This document shows, in pieces, positions 28,389 to 40,101 of a DNA stretch of 64,000 bases. How positions within the stretch are numbered: the first letter of the stretch is position 1; every line of letters begins with the position of its first letter. The DNA is from Flagellimonas sp. S3867 (GTDB lineage: Bacteria > Bacteroidota > Bacteroidia > Flavobacteriales > Flavobacteriaceae). Below the pieces are notes generated by a model. That model had not been told where the DNA came from. It did no database searches and saw only the letters and a list, made by a program, of their open reading frames with translations. A program made the translations under genes and the position numbers. The stretch is taken from the NCBI RefSeq assembly GCF_014698935.1, contig NZ_JACVMN010000001.1:1-64000 (forward strand), written 5' to 3'.

Positions 28389-28727
28389 TTAAATTTCTTC
28401 AAAAACATTCATTCCTTTACTGTCTTCTGACCTTGATTGCCATTCAAAATTCTCGATCAGCCTAATTTTCCCTTCGTTTGTGACTGAAAGTTTTCCTTTC
28501 GAAGAGCCGTTGTCCAATCTACCATCAATTTGCAATTGACAATAACTAAAATTCAAAATGTTGCCCATCAACTTTCCAACCAAAAATCCTTTGGCTATTT
28601 TACCTCCAGCATAATTTGCTTGCACTATATCATCTTCTTGAGTAAAATGAAATACAGTTTCACGGTTTACTACCCCATTTTCTGCAGTTTGGATGACATT
28701 CATGCGGATTTGGTGTAGATTGATCAT
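28389..28727 (-). CDS. Small conserved protein (annotated elsewhere as n-acetylglutamate synthase-like)
   Basis: This 112-residue soluble protein is built of repeated beta strands with GGKIAKGFLVGKL and the C-terminal GKIRLIENFEW motif. The pattern matches a small Bacteroidota/Proteobacteria family that often carries the label n-acetylglutamate synthase. The length and lack of a GNAT acetyl-CoA motif make that name doubtful, so I regard it as unknown function. It lies between convergent DUF922 and a same-strand isomerase gene. Confidence 0.7.
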   Translation of the reverse strand: MINLHQIRMNVIQTAENGVVNRETVFHFTQEDDIVQANYAGGKIAKGFLVGKLMGNILNFSYCQLQIDGRLDNGSSKGKLSVTNEGKIRLIENFEWQSRSEDSKGMNVFEEI

Positions 28728-28744
28728 GATTGTCGGGGAGCAGA

Positions 28745-29608
28745 TTACACATCACATCTGGTAAACCCATCCTTCAACGCTTCGATTTTATCTTCCCAAG
28801 TAGTGAGAAACTCCTGGGCAACATAACCGGTATATCCAGTTTCCAAAATAGCCTTCATGATTGCTGGATAATACAATTCTTGGGTTTCATCAATTTCATT
28901 TCTTCCAGGCACTCCAGCAGTATGGTAATGTCCAAAATAAGGATAATAATTTTGAATACTTCGAATAATATCGCCCTCTTGAATCTGCATGTGGTAGATA
29001 TCGAATAACAACTTGAAATTATCACTGCCTAGGTGCTTACATAGCTCAACTCCCCAAATGGAACTATCACACATATAGTCAGGATGGTTTACTTGGTTGA
29101 AAAGTTCCATCTGGATGACCACCCCGTGCTTCTCGGCCAAGGGCATGATTTTAGAAAGCCCATCCACACAATTTTGCAACCCGACATAATCGTTCATTCC
29201 TCTTCTATTTCCACTAAAGCAAATGAGGTTGGTATAACCTGCATCGGCAACTTTTGGGATGATCTCCGTATAATTCTTGATAAGGGTTTCATGGTACTTT
29301 GGATCATTCCAGCCCTCTGTCAAACTTATTTCTGCACCATTGCACATGGAGCAATGGATGTCGTATTTTTTCAGCAATGGCCAATCCTTTGGACCAATCA
29401 AGTCGATAGCTGTTATTCCCAATCCATTCAATATTTTTAAAAATTCTTCCAACGGATAGTCAGCAAAACACCACTGGCAAACACTGTGGTTGATATTATT
29501 CTTTAAGGTAAAATCTTTGTCCATGGGTTTAGATTGTGCTATCGATTTAGTGGTTATCATTGCGGCTGCGCCAACGGCCGAGGTAGAAATAAAGTTTCGT
29601 CTTTTCAT
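28745..29608 (-). CDS. Tat-exported sugar phosphate isomerase/epimerase-like TIM barrel
   Basis: This 287-residue protein begins KRRNFIST and a hydrophobic stretch ending SIAQS, a twin-arginine signal. The mature part is an AP-endonuclease-2/xylose-isomerase-like TIM barrel (VCQWCFADYPLEEFLKI, GNRRGMNDYVGLQ, VIQMELFNQVNHPDYMCD, FDIYHMQIQEGD, HYHTAGVPGRNEID). Metal ligands of the hydroxypyruvate-isomerase type are visible (E in MELFN, D in LFDIYH, H in HYHTAG). Substrate is not evident. The fold is well supported, the reaction is not. Confidence 0.85.
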   Translation of the reverse strand: MKRRNFISTSAVGAAAMITTKSIAQSKPMDKDFTLKNNINHSVCQWCFADYPLEEFLKILNGLGITAIDLIGPKDWPLLKKYDIHCSMCNGAEISLTEGWNDPKYHETLIKNYTEIIPKVADAGYTNLICFSGNRRGMNDYVGLQNCVDGLSKIMPLAEKHGVVIQMELFNQVNHPDYMCDSSIWGVELCKHLGSDNFKLLFDIYHMQIQEGDIIRSIQNYYPYFGHYHTAGVPGRNEIDETQELYYPAIMKAILETGYTGYVAQEFLTTWEDKIEALKDGFTRCDV

Positions 29609-29653
29609 GGTCGGGAGTTATTGTTGTGGAAAGATAGTACTTTAGGCACTTAA

Positions 29654-31604
<1,951 letters not shown>

Positions 31605-31646
31605 CCACCTAAAAAGGCAGAAAAAGATTTTCACTAAATAACTTTC

Positions 31647-33515
31647 ATGGAAGAAAAGAAACTGGACATCAACTCCATAATAGGATTTGTATTGATTTTT
31701 GGAATACTCATTTTTATGTTTTACCAAAATCAACCTACACCTGAAGAATTGGAGGCCCAGAAGGCCGAGCAGGCCAAAATTGAAGCGGAGACAAAAGCTG
31801 CGGAGGTAGAAGCTGTAAAAGTAGTGGAAGAGGACAAACCCGCTCCTATTAATTTACAAGACTCGGTGGCCGTAGCCGATTATAAAAGCTCGGTCGGAGC
31901 ATTTGGCTTCACCACAGCTGCTGAAGGTTCTACCATACTTGAAAATGAAGTACTTTATTTAAAAGTGGACAATAAAGGTGGGCAGATCGTAGAAGCACGG
32001 ATGAAGAATTTTGTGACCTACGATTCCATTCCCGTGTATTTGATCAAGGATGCCAATGCCAATTTTGGAATAAATTTTTCTACTTCGGACAATAGAGTGC
32101 TCAATACAAAGGATTTATTCTTTGAACCATCACTTACCAAAAGTGGCGATAATCAAGTGCTTTCTCTGAAAGCAAAAGTTGATAACAATCGTTTTTTGGA
32201 GTACCGCTATGAAATGAAACCCAATGAGTATTTGGTGGATTTTACGGTTCGTTCACAAGGATTGAATGGAGTAGTTAACTCCAGTAGACCTATTGATTTG
32301 GAATGGAACTTAAAAGGTATTCGCCACGATAAAAGTGTGCAATATGAAAACCGATATACGGAAATCATGCGCAATTTTGAAGACGGAAAAATCGACTATT
32401 TGTCGGCCAACAGTGATGACGAGGAGACAGATGAGGACGTAAAGTGGATTTCATTTAAGCAGCATTTCTTCACCTCTATTTTAGCAACAAAAAAGAACTT
32501 TAAAACTGCCAAACTTCTTTCACAAAACTTGGTGGAAGAAGAAAATAAAGAGATAGCGTTTACCAAGAATTTTGAAGCATCGATTCCAATTTCATTGGAA
32601 GGCGGAGAATTTTCAGAGAATCTTAATTGGTATTATGGACCTACCGATATCAAGGTGCTTAGCAAGTATGATGAATACGAACTTGAGGATACCATATATT
32701 TTGGATGGGGAATCTTCGGTTGGATCAATAGATATGTCTTTACCCCGTTCTATAGTTTCTTAAGTTCCTTTTTACCGTTTGGTATTGCCATTGTGGTAAT
32801 GACTATTTTGGTTCGATTGGCGCTTTCACCGGTTACCTATAAATCATACTTGTCACAGGCAAAGATGAAGGTGTTGAAACCTGAGATTACCGAGATCAAC
32901 GAGAAGTACAAGGACAACGCCATGAAAAAGCAACAAGAAACCATGAAATTATATGGTAAGGCTGGGGTGAGCCCAATGAGCGGATGTATTCCGGCATTGA
33001 TGCAACTTCCGATTTTCTATGCGCTCTTTATGTTCTTCCCTACCTCCTTTGCATTGCGACAGAAATCATTTTTATGGGCAGAGGATCTGTCATCATATGA
33101 TACCATTTTCAATCTTCCATTTTCAATTCCATTTTATGGAGATCATGTAAGCTTGTTTCCAATTTTGGCATCCGTTGCCATATTCTTTTATATGACTTTG
33201 ACCACCGGACAGACCATGCAGATGCAACAGCAGCCTGGTATGCCCAACATGAAGTTCATCATGTACCTTTCTCCTTTAATGATGTTGTTCTTCTTTAACA
33301 ACTATGCTAGTGGGTTGAGTTTGTATTATTTCATCTCCAACTTAATTACCATCTTTATTATGTTGGCCATTAAGAAGTATATTTTAAATGAAGATAAGAT
33401 TCACGCTCAGATTCAAGAGAACAAAAAGAAACCTAAAAAGGAGAACAAGTTCCAAAAGAAAATGCGTGAGATGATGGAGCAGGCAGAGGAACAAAAAAAA
33501 GCAGGTAAAAGATAA
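31647..33515 (+). CDS. yidC: Membrane protein insertase YidC
   Basis: This 622-residue Oxa1-family insertase has an N-terminal membrane helix (about 10-27), a large periplasmic beta-domain (about 80-340) and five C-terminal helices (about 360-565: FLSSFLPFGIAIVVMTILVRL, LSQAKMKVLKPEITEINEKY, PMSGCIPALMQLPIFYALF, PFYGDHVSLFPILASVAIFFY, and NYASGLSLYYFISNLITIF). A basic, lysine-rich C-terminal tail completes it. It inserts inner-membrane proteins, alone or with SecYEG. It follows pyrG as in many Flavobacteriaceae. Confidence 0.96.
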   Translation: MEEKKLDINSIIGFVLIFGILIFMFYQNQPTPEELEAQKAEQAKIEAETKAAEVEAVKVVEEDKPAPINLQDSVAVADYKSSVGAFGFTTAAEGSTILENEVLYLKVDNKGGQIVEARMKNFVTYDSIPVYLIKDANANFGINFSTSDNRVLNTKDLFFEPSLTKSGDNQVLSLKAKVDNNRFLEYRYEMKPNEYLVDFTVRSQGLNGVVNSSRPIDLEWNLKGIRHDKSVQYENRYTEIMRNFEDGKIDYLSANSDDEETDEDVKWISFKQHFFTSILATKKNFKTAKLLSQNLVEEENKEIAFTKNFEASIPISLEGGEFSENLNWYYGPTDIKVLSKYDEYELEDTIYFGWGIFGWINRYVFTPFYSFLSSFLPFGIAIVVMTILVRLALSPVTYKSYLSQAKMKVLKPEITEINEKYKDNAMKKQQETMKLYGKAGVSPMSGCIPALMQLPIFYALFMFFPTSFALRQKSFLWAEDLSSYDTIFNLPFSIPFYGDHVSLFPILASVAIFFYMTLTTGQTMQMQQQPGMPNMKFIMYLSPLMMLFFFNNYASGLSLYYFISNLITIFIMLAIKKYILNEDKIHAQIQENKKKPKKENKFQKKMREMMEQAEEQKKAGKR

Positions 33516-33538
33516 ACCTGATTCCTGAAAAATAAAAA

Positions 33539-33560
33539 CTCCCCCATGAAACTGGGGGAG
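33539..33560 (+). terminator. Hairpin after yidC, possible terminator
   Basis: Arms CTCCCCCA (33539-33546) and TGGGGGAG (33553-33560) form an 8-bp stem with a 6-base loop, 23 bases after the yidC stop. The T tract downstream is poor (CTTTCACC), so termination efficiency is uncertain. Confidence 0.6.
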
Positions 33561-33857
33561 CTTTCACCATTGATAGGTATAGTTTGGAAAGATTTGGGAC
33601 TTCAAAGATGCCACATAATACCTCTTCAAAAAATTAATAGTTGTCAAAGCCCACATTTTTGTATGGTAAAGAGACCTCTTTTGATGTGTCATCGATAAAC
33701 GGTCAATCCCTTTGGATAAAGTGCTTCGCAAGAAAATTCAGAATCAGATATTTTTGTAATACTTAACCTACAAAACGTAAATGTTTTTGATGGTTTTGAG
33801 AGATGATGTTCAGTTAATTAGTAATATCTCTATATAAAATAAGTAGAGACCGTTTTG

Positions 33858-33865
33858 TATTTTTG
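33858..33865 (+). promoter_or_regulatory. -7 promoter element TATTTTTG before mnmA
   Basis: TATTTTTG matches TAnnTTTG and lies 17 bases before the mnmA ATG. A matching -33 TTG at 17-23 bases is not visible. Confidence 0.35.
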
Positions 33866-33882
33866 CACATTGAAAGTAAAAG

Positions 33883-35073
33883 ATGAAAAAAGTTGTAATT
33901 GGACTTTCTGGAGGTGTTGATTCAAGCGTTGCTGCTTACTTGTTGAAGGAGCAGGGCTATGAAGTGATAGGTCTTTTTATGAAGAACTGGCATGACGATT
34001 CTGTAATTATTTCTGAAGAATGTCCATGGGTAGAGGATAGCAACGATGCACTTATTGTCGCAGAGAAGTTGGGAATCCCTTTTCAAACGGTGGATTTAAG
34101 TGTGGAATATAAAGAACGTATAGTAGATTATATGTTCAATGAATATGAACGGGGAAGAACACCCAACCCCGATGTGCTCTGTAATAGGGAAATAAAATTC
34201 GATGTTTTTCTAAAGATAGCACTTCAATTAGGGGCCGATTATGTAGCAACAGGGCACTACTGTAGAAAAGGAACCATTGTTAACAAAGATGGTTCAGAAA
34301 CGTATCAACTACTTGCTGGCAAGGACCCCAATAAGGACCAATCGTATTTTCTGTGTCAACTTTCCCAAGAGCAGTTGTCCAAGACATTGTTTCCCATTGG
34401 TGAATTGTTGAAACCTGAAGTTAGAAAGATTGCCGCCGAAAATGACTTAATTACGGCAGATAAAAAAGATTCACAAGGGCTATGTTTTATTGGTAAGGTG
34501 CATTTGCCAGAATTTCTACAGCAAAAATTAAAACCAAAAAAAGGAGTGATTGTTGAGGTTCCAAACGATGCCCAACAATTTGCCCTTACAATGCCCGAGT
34601 TTGAAAACAAATCGGAGGTATTAGCTTTTCAGGCCGAAAAACCTGAATATTCTTTGGAAGATGGAAAAGTGGTCGGAGAACATCAAGGAGCACATTATTT
34701 TACCATCGGGCAGCGGAAGGGATTGAATGTGGGTGGCACCAAGGAACCCTTGTTTGTGATCGATACCGATGTAAAGAAAAACATTATCTATACTGGGCAG
34801 GGAAAATCGCATCCAGGTTTGCTTCGCCATACTTTGTTTGTAAAAGACGACGAACTGCATTGGGTTCGGAAAGATTTAGCATTAAAAGTCGATGAAACTA
34901 TGGAAATAATGGCGCGAATTCGATACCGACAACCGTTGCAACCCGCTACATTATATAAAACCGATCATGGACTTTATGTCGATTTTAAGGAAAAACAATC
35001 TGCGATAACTGAGGGGCAGTTTGTGGCTTGGTATAAAGGAGATGAACTTATTGGCTCAGGTGTAATTTCGTAA
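33883..35073 (+). CDS. mnmA: tRNA-specific 2-thiouridylase MnmA
   Basis: This 396-residue enzyme thiolates U34 of Lys/Glu/Gln tRNAs, using ATP and a persulfide. The P-loop is [10 protein letters not shown] (7-16), and the catalytic cysteines are C100 ([10 protein letters not shown]) and C201 (QGLCFIGK). The tRNA-binding central domain and C-terminal beta-barrel (LHWVRKD...[12 protein letters not shown]) are present. The next gene begins one base after its stop codon, so the two are an operon. Confidence 0.96.
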   Translation: MKKVVIGLSGGVDSSVAAYLLKEQGYEVIGLFMKNWHDDSVIISEECPWVEDSNDALIVAEKLGIPFQTVDLSVEYKERIVDYMFNEYERGRTPNPDVLCNREIKFDVFLKIALQLGADYVATGHYCRKGTIVNKDGSETYQLLAGKDPNKDQSYFLCQLSQEQLSKTLFPIGELLKPEVRKIAAENDLITADKKDSQGLCFIGKVHLPEFLQQKLKPKKGVIVEVPNDAQQFALTMPEFENKSEVLAFQAEKPEYSLEDGKVVGEHQGAHYFTIGQRKGLNVGGTKEPLFVIDTDVKKNIIYTGQGKSHPGLLRHTLFVKDDELHWVRKDLALKVDETMEIMARIRYRQPLQPATLYKTDHGLYVDFKEKQSAITEGQFVAWYKGDELIGSGVIS

Positions 35074-35074
35074 T

Positions 35075-36019
35075 ATGAGTCAGAACAGAATCACGCAACT
35101 TTTCGGAACACAATACCCCATAGTTCAAGGTGGGATGATTTGGACCAGTGGGTGGCGACTTGCCTCAGCCGTTTCCAACGCAGGCGGACTTGGTTTATTG
35201 GGAGCGGGGAGCATGTATCCAGATGTACTACAAGAACACATAGATAAATGTAAAAAAGCCACGGATAAACCCTTTGGCGTTAACATCCCAATGCTCTATC
35301 CCAATATTGAGGAACTGATGGATATTATTGTTCAAAATGGGATAAAAATTGTGTTCACATCAGCTGGAAACCCCAAAACATGGACCGACTTTTTGAAAAA
35401 GAATGGAGTCACCGTAGTACATGTCGTGAGCAGTGTCAAGTTTGCACTCAAGGCCCAAGATGCAGGTGTCGATGCCATTGTAGCCGAAGGCTTTGAGGCT
35501 GGAGGGCATAATGGGAGGGACGAGACTACAACAATGGTTCTGATTCCAACCGTAAAAGAAAAAATTCAAATTCCATTAATTGCTGCAGGAGGGATTGCAA
35601 CGGGCAGAGCTATGCTGGCGGCTATGGTTTTAGGCGCAGATGGAGTTCAGGTAGGGAGTAGATTTGCAGCAAGTGTTGAAGGATCATCCCATGATTTGTT
35701 CAAAGAACAAATTGTCTTGGCCAAAGAAGGAGATACACATCTGACCTTGAAAGAATTGGCCCCAGTACGGTTGCTCAAGAATAAATTCTACCAAGATGTG
35801 CAAAAAGCCTATGAAAATGGTGCCTCTACAAAAGAGTTAAAAACACTTTTGGGTAGGGCAAGAGCAAAGCGTGGAATGTTCGAGGGTGATTTAGAAGAAG
35901 GCGAGCTAGAAATAGGACAAGTCTCCGGATTGATTCACGACATAAAGCCTGCTGAAGAAATTGTAAATGAGATGATGGAAGAGTTTAATCGGATAAAGAA
36001 CGCACTTAATCGACTGTGA
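35075..36019 (+). CDS. Nitronate monooxygenase-family FMN enzyme (NMO/FabK-like)
   Basis: This 314-residue TIM-barrel flavoprotein of the NMO/2-nitropropane dioxygenase family has the N-terminal GTQYPIVQGGMIW motif. FMN-phosphate-binding AAGGIATGRAMLAAMVLGADGVQVGS and EGFEAGGHNGRDE are visible. Family members include nitronate monooxygenases and FabK enoyl-ACP reductases; the sequence alone does not decide between them. It is tightly coupled to mnmA (1-base gap). Confidence 0.88.
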   Translation: MSQNRITQLFGTQYPIVQGGMIWTSGWRLASAVSNAGGLGLLGAGSMYPDVLQEHIDKCKKATDKPFGVNIPMLYPNIEELMDIIVQNGIKIVFTSAGNPKTWTDFLKKNGVTVVHVVSSVKFALKAQDAGVDAIVAEGFEAGGHNGRDETTTMVLIPTVKEKIQIPLIAAGGIATGRAMLAAMVLGADGVQVGSRFAASVEGSSHDLFKEQIVLAKEGDTHLTLKELAPVRLLKNKFYQDVQKAYENGASTKELKTLLGRARAKRGMFEGDLEEGELEIGQVSGLIHDIKPAEEIVNEMMEEFNRIKNALNRL

Positions 36020-36059
36020 TACAGGTTATAACGGAATTTTGCTACATTTAATCGAGAGC

Positions 36060-36530
36060 ATGAGAACACTACTATCAACCTTGCTGGTCTTTATGATCGG
36101 TTCGCAGTTATTTGGTCAAATAGAACGAGACAAAGCACTTCATTACTTGGGGGGTAACCTCTTTGGTTTGGCCGGAGCCGGAGTTGCAAAACAAATTTCA
36201 GATGGAAACCGGGCATGGACCTTTGTGGGTGCTGTTGTCGGAAGTGCATTGGTAGGTATCGGAAAAGAAGCTGTTGATGCTGGTCAAGAAGGAAACCAAT
36301 GGGACAATGATGATTTGGCCGCAACTGTTTTGGGCGGGCTTACAGTTGGTGTAACCATTGAAATTTTCTCTAAAAAACGCAACAAAAAAAAACCGATGGG
36401 AAGCCTTACTACTCAGCGTTTCAATTCGGATGATTTCAAAATAAATGCTGATGCAAACAAAGCGTTGGCTATTAGCACAGAACTTCCTGCGTTATCCACT
36501 TTCGGATACTCAACCATCCGAACAGAATAA
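36060..36530 (+). CDS. Small exported protein, YfiM-like (weak)
   Basis: The 156-residue product starts with a signal peptide (about 1-18, ending LFGQ). It then carries DKALHYLGGNLFGLAGAGVAK, the DxxxHxxxG pattern of YfiM-type (DUF2279-like) proteins, and glycine-rich hydrophobic helices. The C-terminus is basic and disordered-looking. ATG 36060 is preferred to an upstream TTG because the signal peptide starts there. It follows the NMO gene by 40 bases and may be co-transcribed; its function is unknown. Confidence 0.65.
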   Translation: MRTLLSTLLVFMIGSQLFGQIERDKALHYLGGNLFGLAGAGVAKQISDGNRAWTFVGAVVGSALVGIGKEAVDAGQEGNQWDNDDLAATVLGGLTVGVTIEIFSKKRNKKKPMGSLTTQRFNSDDFKINADANKALAISTELPALSTFGYSTIRTE

Positions 36531-36540
36531 CACTTCTTTT

Positions 36541-37875
36541 CTATAGAAGACCCCTCGCTTTAATTTCTAGGTATTTATTGATGGTGTTAATGGTCAAATT
36601 TTCTGGTTTGGTCAAGATCGTTTGTATTCCATATTTACGAAGCTCATTCACGATGAGTTTTTTCTCATAAATAAATTTCTCCGCTATGGTCTGTTCAAAA
36701 ATTTGATGAACCGTTTCCGCATTTTTAGCGGCAAATTCATTGAGCTCAGTATTCTCAAAAAAGATTACAACCAGCAAATGTTGTTTTGCAATAGCCTGAA
36801 GATAGGGAAGTTGCCTGTGCAAGGCATCCAAAGTTTCAAAATTAGAGTAGAGCAACAACAGGCTTCTCTGATTTAGATTTCGTTTTATATCAACATATAG
36901 TCTGCTGTAATCACTTTCCACAAAATTGGTCTCCAGGTTGTAAAGAGTTTCCAAAATGAGATTCATTTGGGAACTTCTTCGTTCAGCCACTACACGGTTT
37001 TCAATTGTATCACTGAAAGAGAACATTCCTGCTTTATCATGTTTTTTGAGCGCAATATTACTGATGACCAAGGTTGCGTTAATGGCATAATCCAAAAGAC
37101 TCAGTTCGTTAAAGGGCATTTTCATGACGCGCCCTTTGTCTATGACCGAATACACAGGTTGGGATTTTTCATCCTGATATTGGTTGACCATCAGCTGGTT
37201 TTTCTTCGCAGTCGCTTTCCAATTTATATTGCGAATATCATCCCCTTGAACATACTCCTTGATCTGTTCAAATTCCATAGTATGTCCAATTCGCCTTATT
37301 TTTTTGAGTCCGTATTCATGCAATCTATTGGTGAAAGCAATAAGGTCGTATTTCTGAAGTTGAAGAAAAGAGGGGTATACCGGAACCTCTTGCGATTGGT
37401 CGAAACTATATTTTCTGGCAAGAAAACCTATGGGCGATATGGCAAAAACGTTTAAACTTCCAAAGGAATATACACCACGTTCCGTGGGCCTGAGTTGATA
37501 ATCATATTTTTTTGACCCACCACTTGCAATATTACTACTAAGACCAAAGTCCCTTTTCTGAAATTGAAAGGGTATCTCATCAATAATTTTGATTGCGGTA
37601 GGAAATAGATAAGTATTCGAAATTTCCAATTGAATGGGGTTCTCATCCCCGTTGGAAAGTTTATCTGGAAGTATTCTGCGGCCAGCTAAACCTCCTTTTG
37701 ATGCAAACAGCAATAAAAAATCAACAATAGTAAAGAGTATAAAAACAAAAAAAATCACTTTTACCGCTCCATAGATGTTGCTAAAAGTATAGGATAGCAG
37801 AAAAGCAACAATGATTGCCGTAAGGGCGACAAAAAATCGCTTTTTAAAATATGTCTGTTTAAAGATTCTTTTCAA
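36541..37875 (-). CDS. DUF58 family protein of the MoxR cluster
   Basis: This 444-residue protein has two N-terminal membrane helices (about 14-32 and 36-55), the DUF58 signature RPTERGVYSFGSLNV and GDDIRNINWKATAKK, and a C-terminal VWA-like fold (VYSVIDKGRVM...SLLLLYSNFETLD). DUF58 proteins are partners of MoxR AAA+ ATPases. The start lies 9 bases after the MoxR gene's stop. It is the last gene of a six-gene minus-strand operon. Confidence 0.88.
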   Translation of the reverse strand: MKRIFKQTYFKKRFFVALTAIIVAFLLSYTFSNIYGAVKVIFFVFILFTIVDFLLLFASKGGLAGRRILPDKLSNGDENPIQLEISNTYLFPTAIKIIDEIPFQFQKRDFGLSSNIASGGSKKYDYQLRPTERGVYSFGSLNVFAISPIGFLARKYSFDQSQEVPVYPSFLQLQKYDLIAFTNRLHEYGLKKIRRIGHTMEFEQIKEYVQGDDIRNINWKATAKKNQLMVNQYQDEKSQPVYSVIDKGRVMKMPFNELSLLDYAINATLVISNIALKKHDKAGMFSFSDTIENRVVAERRSSQMNLILETLYNLETNFVESDYSRLYVDIKRNLNQRSLLLLYSNFETLDALHRQLPYLQAIAKQHLLVVIFFENTELNEFAAKNAETVHQIFEQTIAEKFIYEKKLIVNELRKYGIQTILTKPENLTINTINKYLEIKARGLL

Positions 37876-37884
37876 GTCCAGCTT

Positions 37885-38883
37885 TTATCTTGGTATCTCA
37901 ATACTTTCCACAATTTGATTTACAACTTGCTCCGCTGTTAATCCTTCCATTTCACGTTCAGGGGTCAAGATGATTCTATGCCCTAAAATAGGGCCTGCAA
38001 CCTTTTTTATATCGTCTGGTGTAATAAAATCCCTACCGTTTATGGCAGCCAAGGCTTTTGACGCATTCATTATAGCAATGGAAGCCCTTGGGGACGCACC
38101 CAGATAAAGATTGGCATTGGTTCGGGTGTTGTCCACGATGGCGGCGATATATTTTAGAAGGTTCTTTTCTACAATAATTTCCTTAATGGTCTTTTGGTAT
38201 TCTGCAATTTGTTTGGCGGATAATATGGAATTGATAAGATCTTCGGCTAGAGCGTTTTTCTGCTCATGTTTGCTTTCCAATATTTGGATTTCTTCCTCTA
38301 AACTTGGGTATTGTACATTGATCTTAAAAAGAAAACGGTCAAGCTGTGCTTCCGGAAGTCGGTATGTTCCTTCTTGCTCAATTGGGTTTTGGGTGGCAAA
38401 AACCAAAAAAGGCGGTTTCATATCATACTCCGTACCATCCATGGTAATTTGCCGTTCGGCCATGGCTTCGAACAATGCCGCTTGTGTCTTTGCTGGAGCA
38501 CGGTTGATTTCATCAATCAGAATAATATTTGAAAACAAGGGTCCTTTCTTGAATTCAAACTCTGAAGTTTTCACATTGAATATGGAGGTGCCCAGAATAT
38601 CACTGGGCATCAGATCAGGTGTAAACTGAATGCGACTAAAATCGACATTCATGGTTTTTGCCAGAAGTTTCGCGGTTACTGTTTTGGCAACTCCGGGAAC
38701 TCCCTCTATCAATGAATGGCCATTGGCCAAAATTGAAATGATCAATAGTTCAACCATATCATGTTGACCAATAATGACCTTTCCCAATTCCGATTTTATC
38801 TGGGCAACAGCTTCTTGCAATTTGGTAAGATCTACTCTTTGGTTAAACTCCATTGCATCTTCTTGTGGTTCTTTTTCTTCCAT
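37885..38883 (-). CDS. MoxR-family AAA+ ATPase
   Basis: This 332-residue AAA+ ATPase has Walker A GVPGVAKT (61-68), Walker B LIDEIN (122-127), sensor 1 in FATQNPIEQEGTY and an arginine finger/sensor 2 region near ASPRASIAIM. MoxR proteins act as chaperones that mature or assemble partner proteins, often with VWA domains. It is located between DUF4350 and DUF58 with almost no spacing. Confidence 0.93.
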   Translation of the reverse strand: MEEKEPQEDAMEFNQRVDLTKLQEAVAQIKSELGKVIIGQHDMVELLIISILANGHSLIEGVPGVAKTVTAKLLAKTMNVDFSRIQFTPDLMPSDILGTSIFNVKTSEFEFKKGPLFSNIILIDEINRAPAKTQAALFEAMAERQITMDGTEYDMKPPFLVFATQNPIEQEGTYRLPEAQLDRFLFKINVQYPSLEEEIQILESKHEQKNALAEDLINSILSAKQIAEYQKTIKEIIVEKNLLKYIAAIVDNTRTNANLYLGASPRASIAIMNASKALAAINGRDFITPDDIKKVAGPILGHRIILTPEREMEGLTAEQVVNQIVESIEIPR

Positions 38884-38886
38884 TTG

Positions 38887-40098
38887 TTACTGCTTAAATG
38901 CGTTTATTTTTTTTGTGAGTTCAATACTTTCTCCCTCAGTATGTGATTTTTTGTTTTTTAAATGAACAATATACTCCATCAATTCCTTGGTTTCTTTAAT
39001 TCCCTTTCCAGCTTTGGTCGCTAACATTTGAATGGTTTTTTCGTTAAGTTGACTTGTGTCGACATGATAGCGGTTTCTAATATGTGCCAAAAAATAATTC
39101 AGTTTTTTATGGATCAAATCGGTAAAATCTTTATTCTGGTGATAAAGGGAACCTACGGCCTGGGCAAATTCCACAGAAGAATTTTTTAAAGGTTCTATCA
39201 CCGGGATAATTCGTTGTTCCCGTTTGGCTTTGAACAAAACAAAAATTAATAGTCCGACCATGGTAAGATAATACACCCACTTTAGGGCCTTTTGATTTAA
39301 AACAAATCGCATTGGCGAATTTATTACCACGCGTCCCGCTTTTTTGTAATTATCCCAATAAAGAAGGTCTTTGTCCTCCAGATAAGAAAACGTATAGGAT
39401 ACATAATCTTGGTTACCCTTGAGCATATAAAAATTTGAATAGGATACGGGAGTTGTATTCAGTATAAAATAGCCATCGCCAAATTTGGTCTTGATAAAAT
39501 TGGGTTTAGTGACTTTTTGTGCAGGCTTGTCATCAACAAAATTATCTATAGTATATGTAATATGGCCTAAAATGGTAGTATTGGTTGAATCTACGCTGGT
39601 AAAATGTGAATTGAAGTTACCTCTTGTGAGTTCAAAACGCTCTTTACCGATTTTCTTGTTGGTTAAACTCAATACGCTGCTTCCTTCTTTTACCCCATAT
39701 TCTGATTCAATAGCTATATTCAATGTATCCGTCAATTGCCATCCAAAACCTGTAGCGGCCATGAAAACTGTATTTCCGGTTGCAACATAATCTAGAATTT
39801 GATTGGTTTCCTGCTCATCCAAATTGATGTACTCATTGATAAAAATGTAATTGGAACTTATTGAAAAGTCGTTTTTGACCAAAGCATCATAAACACTTTC
39901 TTCAACAGTTGTGATTTCACTATTGCCGAACATCTCGGACAATTCACTGTAAAGTACATAACAGCCGAAGGGAATTTTATCCACTGCAGTATAGGATGGC
40001 CTCCAATTGATAGGTTTGGGCCTTACAATTTCGGTAATAATGATGCCGAGGACCACAAGGGAGAAAATCGCAACGACTATTTTTGATCGTTTATCCAT
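38887..40098 (-). CDS. DUF4350 family membrane protein
   Basis: This 403-residue protein has an N-terminal membrane helix (about 8-25), a soluble GATase-like DUF4350 region (about 35-240, KIPFGCYVLYSELSEMFG and NEYINLDEQETNQILDYVATGNTVFM) and a second helix (about 287-303), then a basic cytoplasmic tail. DUF4350 proteins co-occur with MoxR/DUF58 in Bacteroidota. The cluster order and 3-base spacing support a single operon; a molecular role is not known. Confidence 0.82.
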   Translation of the reverse strand: MDKRSKIVVAIFSLVVLGIIITEIVRPKPINWRPSYTAVDKIPFGCYVLYSELSEMFGNSEITTVEESVYDALVKNDFSISSNYIFINEYINLDEQETNQILDYVATGNTVFMAATGFGWQLTDTLNIAIESEYGVKEGSSVLSLTNKKIGKERFELTRGNFNSHFTSVDSTNTTILGHITYTIDNFVDDKPAQKVTKPNFIKTKFGDGYFILNTTPVSYSNFYMLKGNQDYVSYTFSYLEDKDLLYWDNYKKAGRVVINSPMRFVLNQKALKWVYYLTMVGLLIFVLFKAKREQRIIPVIEPLKNSSVEFAQAVGSLYHQNKDFTDLIHKKLNYFLAHIRNRYHVDTSQLNEKTIQMLATKAGKGIKETKELMEYIVHLKNKKSHTEGESIELTKKINAFKQ

Positions 40099-40101
40099 CG
40101 A

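Larger units (their letters stand above)
33516..33882. other. Intergenic region between yidC and mnmA; hairpin and -7 element, nothing else
   Basis: 367 bases without a coding gene. It contains the hairpin at 33539-33560 and the -7-like element at 33858-33865. The middle (about 33600-33830) is AT-rich, with no ORF, repeat or RNA structure I could support. Confidence 0.6.
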
